From Monodelphis domestica (lineage: Eukaryota > Chordata > Mammalia > Didelphimorphia > Didelphidae), in the NCBI RefSeq assembly GCF_027887165.1, contig NC_077230.1, positions 28,258,351 through 28,322,350 on the forward strand: 64,000 bases of DNA, given 5' to 3'. Below the pieces are notes generated by a model, which was given only the letters and a program-made list of their open reading frames with translations, did not search any database and was not told the origin of the DNA. Each line of letters opens with the position of its first letter. The stretch's first letter is position 1. The translations under genes and the position numbers were made by a program. Positions 56,749-64,000 of this stretch are shown here, one piece after another.

Positions 56749-58674
56749 ATATTTAAACTCTCTGATAGCACATGAAAATGATTTTTAAACCTAATAGAAA
56801 TATATTTGGAAGAAACCACTTCACTGAGAACAGAAAACAAATTTGGCAAAAGATATATGTTAACAGATTTGCCAAATGTAATAAAGAATAGTTTTATGCT
56901 CATTGGAGCAGATGTCATGACAAGGATCCAAGAATGAAATCAAAAGGACTTTTAAGGGAAATCTCTGTATGAAGCAACCAACAAAAAGTTGACAAGTATT
57001 GAGTGGCTGAGTCAGGTGAATGTATTTATCAAAAGCAGGTTAGGATGCCAAGTTATGATTAAGTCACTACCACCAGAAATTATAAATATTTTATTAATAG
57101 ACATCCTAGACTTATTGTCCAATGCAATTTATGCAAAATAAATGGTAGAGACTGGGAAATATATCACTAAAAGTAGCAAAAAAAAAGTATATGTTAATAC
57201 ATTTTATCTGGCAAGACACAATCTGGTGGTTAGGATTTTTCATTGTGAGGTCATATTTTCCTCATAATCTAAAAAATCCCTTGTGAAAAATGTAGCCCCC
57301 AAAAGCCATTTGAGAATTAAATGAACAAACTCATGGTAGTGCAATATTTTTATATTCTTTCTTTCCTTTCCTGAACATTGTACTGATCCATGACATTTAA
57401 AATGAGTATTTTAATAAATACCCTGAAAACCTAAAAACCATTATTTGCCAAGTTATAAGGAACTTAACTGAAAAGGAGACCTATTAATGTATATCAAAAA
57501 CATATGAGAACACAATGAATATAAGTCACAATAATCAACCTGTCTCCTGTTAGAGTTGTACCAAAGATGCTTTCAGTGAAGTATGAGATTACAAACTTTA
57601 TGTTCCTGCAGTTATTAAAAGCAGATATTGTATCCATTTATGCAGTAATTCACAAAACATTAAATATGAAGGAATAATAGCAGGATAGTTACTTGTCCCT
57701 AAACTATTCTTAACAACTCCTGACAAATAGATAACTATGATATAAATCATAGTCATCTATTACTACTTCAGGTACTGCTCCTATTACTATTACTAAAAAA
57801 GTTAGTAAATGAAATGTACTCATCAAAAAGAAGGCAGAATATTGATATTTCTTAGAATACTTAATATGATTTTTAACAGCATGCAAAATTTTTTAGAAGA
57901 AATAGACAAAACTAAAGACTGACAATATGCACATACCACCATATCTGTCCAATGAGACTAAAAAGTGTTTTAGCTTCAAATAGGGTCCATGAAACAATGA
58001 AAATGCACAAGTAAAATCAAAGCTCCTCCATGAGTGAAAAGGACACAAAGTCAATCAAGAATATATTGAAAAATGAATATTGAACAAGCATATTTTATTT
58101 GAATTTCTGATGTAAAAATTCACAATTGGGTCATTGCCATCAGAAATTACATATGAGTTTTCTTTAAGCTTTCTTAGAATGAATGATTGATACATTTTAC
58201 ATAAGGAATTTATATAAATGGGGTAAAATATTATTTTAGCTTCCAAAAATTTAGATGCCTGTCAATTAAGACAAGATCTGGCATATAGAATTAGAAATCA
58301 AAACCACCCTATCATTTATCAACTAAATGATGACAAATCCCTCTACTATAAATAGAAATCTCAAAATGTTCTTGAGAATTTTATAAATAAATCATATTGG
58401 ACACCGATTCACACACAAAATAACATTTTAATAGAGGCCCTCAAAATAAATATTTACTATTCAATTTTAATGTTTAAAGATTTAGGGAGACAATATTTTA
58501 ATGTGTGGAGAGATTGAAATACATATCACCCTCATTATCTTCCATGCTACTAAATATCATGAATATGTTTTTAGTGGGCACATGGAAGATGAAGTTTCAT
58601 CCCAAACTTTTTTTTCAATTACAAAAAGTAGTTACTTTATTCAACTATATGATAATCTGCAGAACACTAAATAT
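56749..58674. other. Unassigned AT-rich DNA
   Basis: No gene or repeat family recognised over almost 2 kb. Frames here are short and have no signatures. Confidence 0.5.
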
Positions 58675-58829
58675 AGAATAGCCTGAAATCAGGAAGACAA
58701 GTTCAAATCTGGCTTCAGATATTTACTAACTTTCTGTTCCTTGTGATAATTTGTATCAGATTCCTCAACTGTAAAATAGGGTTGACATGTTTGTTTCCTT
58801 TCTCTTCAAATAAAGATGATGATGAAGTT
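58675..58829 (+). mobile_element. MIR-like SINE
   Basis: 'AAATCAGGAAGACAAGTTCAAATCTGGC...CAGATTCCTCAACTGTAAAATAGGG' is a SINE ending next to the LTR at 58830. Confidence 0.7.
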
Positions 58830-59609
58830 TGTTACAGAGGGTTTGCACTTAGGAAAAGTGCCAGGCTGAAGAGCTGATGGATCTGCTCACCTCAATGGAG
58901 GAGGGTCCCAGGAGGTGGGGAATGTTGAGAAGACAGAAGATTCTGGCTGGGATTTCAGTTGGATATATCTCAACCTTGAGAAGCCTAGGAGGAAAAGTCT
59001 GGCCAAGCCTTTCTCCTGGATATATCCATCTCTTTCCTCTCCTGGTGACTCGACATTCTCCCCCACCCCCAACCCCCAATTCCCAACTGAAGGAAGATCT
59101 GAAGAAAGATACTTGAGCCTTTGTCAAAACTTTACCTCACAGCTCCTGGTGCCCTGGGTCTGAATTGTGGCCAGGGGGCCAAACCCAGGGTCAGTCAACC
59201 TGACTATCTCTCAGGGAACTTGAGTTCCCCCCAAACTTGAAGAGGGAGGGAAAGGGGTTAGTTAGAGAAAGGGACATCCTTCCCCATTTTCCTTTCCTTT
59301 CCTGCCAGTCATTTTTCTTTGTGTTACCCTAATTGATTTAATTTATATTAAATGTGGTTGTCCTTTCCCAAACTTGACTCCTGTGTGACAGCTTGAAGGG
59401 GAAGCGACATCTTCCTGAGAAGAAACCTTTTAGGCTCTAGTAGTGGGGGAGGACAAGAACCAATCTGTGAGAGCAACCATAGCTGAGGAAGTAAGGCTGA
59501 AGGGGGAAATTCTTCAAACCCCCTCTCTTCTCTCTGAGCCAATCTTAAACATCAGCTGTCTCTCCTGGATCCTGTTTTCTCTTTACCACCAACAAACCAC
59601 TCCATTACA
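58830..59609 (+). mobile_element. Probable solo LTR (fossil), 780 bp
   Basis: It starts TGTTACAGAGGG and ends CTCCATTACA, with an ATTAAA poly-A-like signal near 59349 followed by a U5-like segment. It is GC-richer than its flanks. Flanks (AGTT/TGTT) match three of four bases. The overlapping small frames at 58849-59163 lie in it and have no supported coding value. Confidence 0.6.
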
Positions 59610-61574
59610 TGTTGCAAACATTTTATTCAAATATATAAAAATTTATAGAACCTAATGTTGAAAGAAAAAGTAGCATTAATGCGATTAAGCTTGTGGCTAA
59701 CTCCTATACAGATGGGATTACGATAATGATGACACTAATGATTATTATATCAAAATGTCATTTGGATTCAACAATTATAAAATCCTTAATGAACTGCAAG
59801 ACTTTAAACTTTACTATCAAAGTCCAATACAATGAAGGGACACACATGAAACTTAAAATCTCTTGATCTCCTCCAGTCCAGACACATCAAGAATAGAGTT
59901 AACAAGAAAAAAAAATAAGCTGTGTATGTCAAGATATTTATTTAGAATCTTAAGAACAAATCACCGTAAAAAAAAACAAGCATATTTAGAGGATTTAATA
60001 CCTACAAAACTCAATTTTGGAATATCAAAATGAATTCCAAAGTTTTAGAAAGATTCCTAACAAACCCTGTACAATACTAACTATATATGTATATACTGAT
60101 CAAAGGGGAGAATAATTTTAAATATTCCCAGAGTAGATGATTGTCAGGTTGAAAGTTTTTTATATAACTAGGAAAGATTTAACAAAATAAGTAAAAATTC
60201 AATAAAATATAGATACAATTTAAATTAATATGCAGCCAATAAGGATCTGTATGTAGGATTTCTTTTCTTTTTTTAATTTAATTTTCTTTTTCTTTCTTTC
60301 TTTAATTTATTTATAAACAATAAATATTTATTTATTTTTATTATCATTTTCTTTTAACCTTAAGTCTTTGATATGATCTTTGATTTTTGAAAATTCAAGG
60401 AACTAAAGAATTCTTATGAACTTAAATGTCGCTCACAACCTCCTGGACTTAATGTCAATCTTTGAAAATTTAAGAACATACACTCTATGGAATGAAAGTT
60501 TTCTAATAAAGCATTCTACTAGATGAAATAAAAACTATGTGCAAAGAGAATGAGGTACATATTATCTATGATATCTTATCTGCTACTGAAGTTTCCTGAA
60601 ATATGATTTCAATGAGTCTGCAGTGTAGGAACTTTCATGCCAGTACTTTTTTTTTTCAATTATAAAAAATATTCATCCTCTAAAACCAAGCAATCGCCTG
60701 CAGAACATTAAGCATAAAAGAGTAATAGGACGATACCAAATCTCATATGGTTTCTAGCTGAACACCATAAAAAGTGGGAATGACAAGGAGGCAGCCATAA
60801 AGTAATGAGAACTATAACTACAACAAAGAAAGCAGCTGCACCAAGCATTGACATTTAAACAGCATTTAAAATAGTTCATCTATCTTTGAAATACAGTGGA
60901 ATTTGTTTCAGATGTTCCTGTGGAGCAGGTTAAGGGGGGTAGGGGTGAAGAAAACATAAAAGAAGATAAAGGGTACGAATTAGTGGGAGGGAAGAACCAC
61001 CACCCAGCTAAAAGAAGAATATGAAATTTCAAGTGTGGGAGGCTCCCAAGATAAATCTCACCATGAAATTTTGCTCAGGGCAATGCCTGCTTGTATTAGG
61101 TAGCTAAAAAATGATCACAGTATTGATGTTTCCTTCTTTATAATTAAAAGTTTAAGGACTGAACCCAAAACAAACAACTAAAAATAATATGACCTTGACA
61201 CTTCATTTATCAGGAGAATGTTTTTCTTTGACAATATTTTCTCTTTATGATTATAAAGTGAAACTGAAGCATAATGACTCATTACATGATGAAACTCGTT
61301 AGATAGTACAGCAGTTCACAGCTGCTTGACTTATCACCCAACATGTTTTAAGTAGTCCATAAAATATGTGCTCTCCCCGTCCCTTCAGAATATAATTTAT
61401 CAGACTCCATTAAATATTTCATACTCACATTCTTAATAATATACATAGAAAAGACATGCCTTCTCAGGCTAGTAGAGGCATTGAGAAACAGTCAGATATC
61501 CTGTAGAGAGAGCAGAAGGCTCGTTAAACCTCACAATAAAACTGTGTAAACCCAGTGGAATTGTGTGTGGTCTA
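59610..61574. other. Unassigned AT-rich DNA
   Basis: No gene or recognised repeat. There is a T-rich TTTC/TTTA low-complexity patch at about 60260-60345. Confidence 0.5.
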
Positions 61575-61670
61575 TGAGGGGATGGGGAGAAGAGGGGAGG
61601 GAAAGAACATGAATCATGTAACAATGGAAAAATATTCTAAATTAATTAATTAAATAAAATTTACCAATTA
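61575..61670 (+). mobile_element. L1 3' UTR end fragment
   Basis: The last 100 bases are almost identical to the end of the L1 at 32772 (GAACATGAATCATGTAAC, AATATTCTAAATTAATTAATTAAATAAA). A very short 5'-truncated insertion. Confidence 0.85.
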
Positions 61671-61714
61671 AAAAAACTCAAATTTTGTATAGTTTTCTCC
61701 TATAAGGAGTAAAT

Positions 61715-61925
61715 AATAACAGTTGATGTTTGTATAGTACTTTGAGGTTTACCAAATGCTTTATATATGTCATGTTATCTGATCTTCCCATGGTCCCATG
61801 AGATGTTTGCATTATATGGATAAAAAAGGCTCAGCAACTTGCCTAAAGCCAAACAACTGTTAAGGGCCAGATTCAGGTCATTTCTGACTCCAAATCCAGT
61901 TTTTCTTCAACTAATCCAATTTCAA
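61715..61925 (-). mobile_element. MIR-like SINE
   Basis: 'AGTACTTTGAGGTTTACCAAATGC...TGTCATGTTATCTGATC...CTCAGCAACTTGCC' is the reverse-complement MIR pattern. Confidence 0.65.
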
Positions 61926-62036
61926 TTACATTTACACCTAAAGATTAGTGTAAGCAAACCAATGTAATTTTTCAACATCTATACTCATGGTTTCTTATTA
62001 AAAAGAAAAAAGAAAAAGAAAAGAAACAGGAGGCAG

Positions 62037-62225
62037 CAGGGTGGCTCAGTGCATTGAGAGCCAGGCCTAGAGATGGGAGGTTCTAGGTTCAAATATGACC
62101 TCTGATATTTCCTAGCTATGTGACCCAGGGCAAGTCACTTAACCCCCATTGCCTAGCCTTTACTATTCTTCTGCCTTAGACCCAAATAATAGTCTAAGAT
62201 GGAAGGTAAGGGTTATTAAAAAAGA
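62037..62225 (+). mobile_element. tRNA-headed marsupial SINE with target duplication
   Basis: Head AGGCAGCAGGGTGGCTCAGTG, body 'GAGAGCCAGGCCTAGAGATGG' and 'TTAACCCCCATTGCCTAGCC', tail 'GATGGAAGGTAAGGGTTA'. An A-rich AAAGAAACAGG sits on both sides and is the probable target duplication. About 10% different from the copy at 37533. Confidence 0.93.
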
Positions 62226-62892
62226 AAAAGAAACAGGGGCCACCAAACTGTACAAAAATATTACTGCAGATCTCATATTAATTTGGTTTTATATATGTTT
62301 TATTATATTTTTCTTTATTTTAAAATACTCTCATATTATGTTTAAATCTTATTTGGGCCACACTTGTGAGTGTTGTGAGTCTGATTTAGCTCATGGGTCA
62401 TGTTTGACATTTGTAAATTCTATCATTGATCTATCTGTATTTTAAATAGATATTACAGTTAATAAATGAATTATGAAGGGCTCCAGTGAAGTAAATGAAG
62501 TGAACAATGATTGGGTCTGTGCAGTTTAATATTATTAGCACCTTGGTCAAAGGCATATATGATATACTTATCAAAAAGCTTGAAGAGATAGCTAAGACAT
62601 TGGGCAATAGAATCAGAATCCCCCAAAGTCAAAAAAGGGTTATTCAAATGGATGAATTCAAATGGTAAAATTTAATACCTAGATCTATGTACAGGATTAT
62701 GAAGTCATCTCCAGAACCTAATTTAAATATTCAGTGTGGGATTTACACATTTGGAAATGAGCAAATATTCAAATACAGGCTTGATTTGTTGTGTGTTTAG
62801 ACAAGAAAGAAATTTTAAAAATTAATATTGTCTTAATTATGATAAATGTCTAAAACTTTAAAAAGAGAGCTAGTTGTGAAAATTTGTTGCTT
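62226..62892. other. Unassigned AT-rich DNA
   Basis: No gene or recognised repeat. Confidence 0.45.
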
Positions 62893-63333
62893 TTATTTTT
62901 AAATTTTATTTATTTTTAGAATATTTTTCCATGTTTACATGATTCATTTAATTTCTCTCCCTTCTTACCTCCCCATTCCTATAATCAACAAGCAATTCTA
63001 CTGGTTTGTACAAATTTTGTCATTTGATACCCATTTCCATATTATTCATTTTTGCTTTAGAGTGATTTTTAAAAAGCCTAGACCACGAATCATATACTCA
63101 TATATACATGTGATAAGTGCTTTTGCATTTCTACTCCCATAGTTCTTTCTCTCAATGTGAATAGCAATCTTTTTATGTAAGTCCTTCAGGAGTGTCCTGA
63201 CTTGTTGTATTGCTACTAGTAGCAAAGTCTATTATGTTGGATTTTTCCACAATGTTTTCCTTTCTGCTTACAATGTTCTGGTTCTGCTCATTTCACTTTG
63301 CATAAGTCTACTGAAATTCTCTCAGTTCATACA
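62893..63333 (-). mobile_element. Old L1 3' end, first piece
   Basis: The minus strand has an A-rich end, then 3' UTR, then the ORF2 terminal region ('GAGCAGAACCAGAACATTG' equivalents). It continues at 63659 after an inserted LTR. Confidence 0.85.
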
Positions 63334-63658
63334 TGTAAAAATGGAGATTTTGAACAACTGACTTCAATCCCCAGAAGTTCTTAGTCTTTCCCAGAATATC
63401 CTATAATCTCACCCGAGTCCCCAAGTTAGTGAGATCACAATTAGTATTTAACTGGCAGTAACGCCTCCCCCTCTCTCTTCCATTTCTTTGCAATGATGTA
63501 GTAAGTAAGCTAAGTGAGGGGATTTTGAATGGGCTAATCAACCATAGGCACATGGTTAATATTTTATTAACCTTTATCTTCTTTATTCCTTGATTTCTAA
63601 TAATCCTTAATAAACCTCAAAAATATTTTTATTACTAGATACTAATTTAATTTTTACA
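63334..63658 (+). mobile_element. Solo LTR (fossil), 325 bp, TACA duplication
   Basis: It starts TGTAAAAATGG and ends AATTTTTACA, flanked by TACA (63330-63333, 63659-63662) inside an old L1. It has TAATAAACC as a poly-A-like signal. It is a single-arm relative of the inverted pair at 35532-36202 and of 52458-52754. Confidence 0.88.
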
Positions 63659-63815
63659 TACAGAAAGTCTTTAGTCCTTATAGCACAATAGTATTCTATA
63701 ACCATCAGATACCACAATTTGTTCAGCCGTTCCCAAATGAAGGGTATCCTTTTATTTTCCAATTTATTGTCACCACAAACATATTTTTTCCTTATTATCT
63801 CTTCTAGGTACAAAC
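63659..63815 (-). mobile_element. Old L1 ORF2 end, second piece
   Basis: The minus-strand frame 63607-63813 includes 'ERLNKLWYLMVIEYYCAIRTK', typical of the ORF2 carboxy-terminal end. It is cut on the left by the LTR at 63334 and on the right by the LTR at 63816. Confidence 0.88.
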
Positions 63816-64000
63816 TGTGAATTTTAAAAACTACTCCACCCTACTCAGACAGTACTTTAAAAGATTTGATTTAGCTATTTCCTGATTTGTAACAATGGAG
63901 ATACTTGGTCTAACAAAATCAGGTCTTGGGAACTCTATATTGCTCCACCCTACTAAGTCTAGCAAGGTCAGGAATATCTGTATCCATACTCAAGAATTAA
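63816..64000 (+). mobile_element. LTR (fossil) running off the window
   Basis: It starts TGTGAATTTTAAAAACTACTCC right after the L1 segment GTACAAAC and resembles the beginning of the LTR at 23824. If it is a whole LTR, AAAC should recur beyond its far end. Confidence 0.7.

Noticed and set aside
58849-59163. Cluster of four overlapping frames on both strands
   Set aside because: They coincide with the GC-richer LTR at 58830-59609. Overlap on both strands is a composition effect.

Overview
The window looks like intergenic or intronic DNA from a marsupial genome, and I could support no host gene. The evidence for a marsupial is a young LINE-1 whose ORF1 and ORF2 are L1-type, many degraded relatives of it, tRNA-headed SINEs of the common marsupial kind (near 37533 and 62037), an RTE/BovB-like LINE tail, old L2 and MIR pieces, and many solo LTRs. 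I cannot tell the species from the sequence. Base composition is AT-rich and microsatellites are frequent. There are no convincing host exons, structural RNA genes, CpG islands or CRISPR arrays. Nearly all long open frames are L1 sense frames, L1 antisense shadows, or low-complexity artefacts.

Layout. 1-3170: the 3' end of a minus-strand L1, a possible LTR, then unassigned DNA. 3170-5560: a (TC)n tract, the start of an LTR ending in a strong palindrome, the 5' half of an old L1 and a SINE. 5560-8270: mostly unassigned, ending in what looks like the 3' internal end of an old endogenous retrovirus. 8272-16099: one retroviral LTR that received two later insertions, a 6.1-kb L1 (8490-14571, flanked by 16-bp repeats) and a 1,031-bp solo LTR (14967-15997, flanked by a 6-bp repeat). 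16100-33000: a series of old L1 3' ends, several interrupted by LTRs, plus one younger minus-strand L1. 33000-49200: LTRs, an unusual inverted-pair LTR insertion (35532-36202), an RTE fragment and many MIR-like SINEs. 50143-50662: an isolated L1 5' UTR flanked by perfect 15-bp repeats. 52400-64000: several solo LTRs, an L2 tail, a good SINE and a minus-strand L1 cut by two LTR insertions.

The only nearly complete coding system is the L1 at 8490-14571. It has an intact ORF1 (RNA-binding chaperone) and an ORF2 (endonuclease plus reverse transcriptase) with one extra A in an A-run and a lysine where the endonuclease's catalytic glutamate is expected. The many target-site duplications and split elements allow a relative order of insertion to be read directly. 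The two most unusual structures are the LTR inserted as an inverted, snap-back pair and the 5'-UTR-only L1 insertion that has no poly-A tail.
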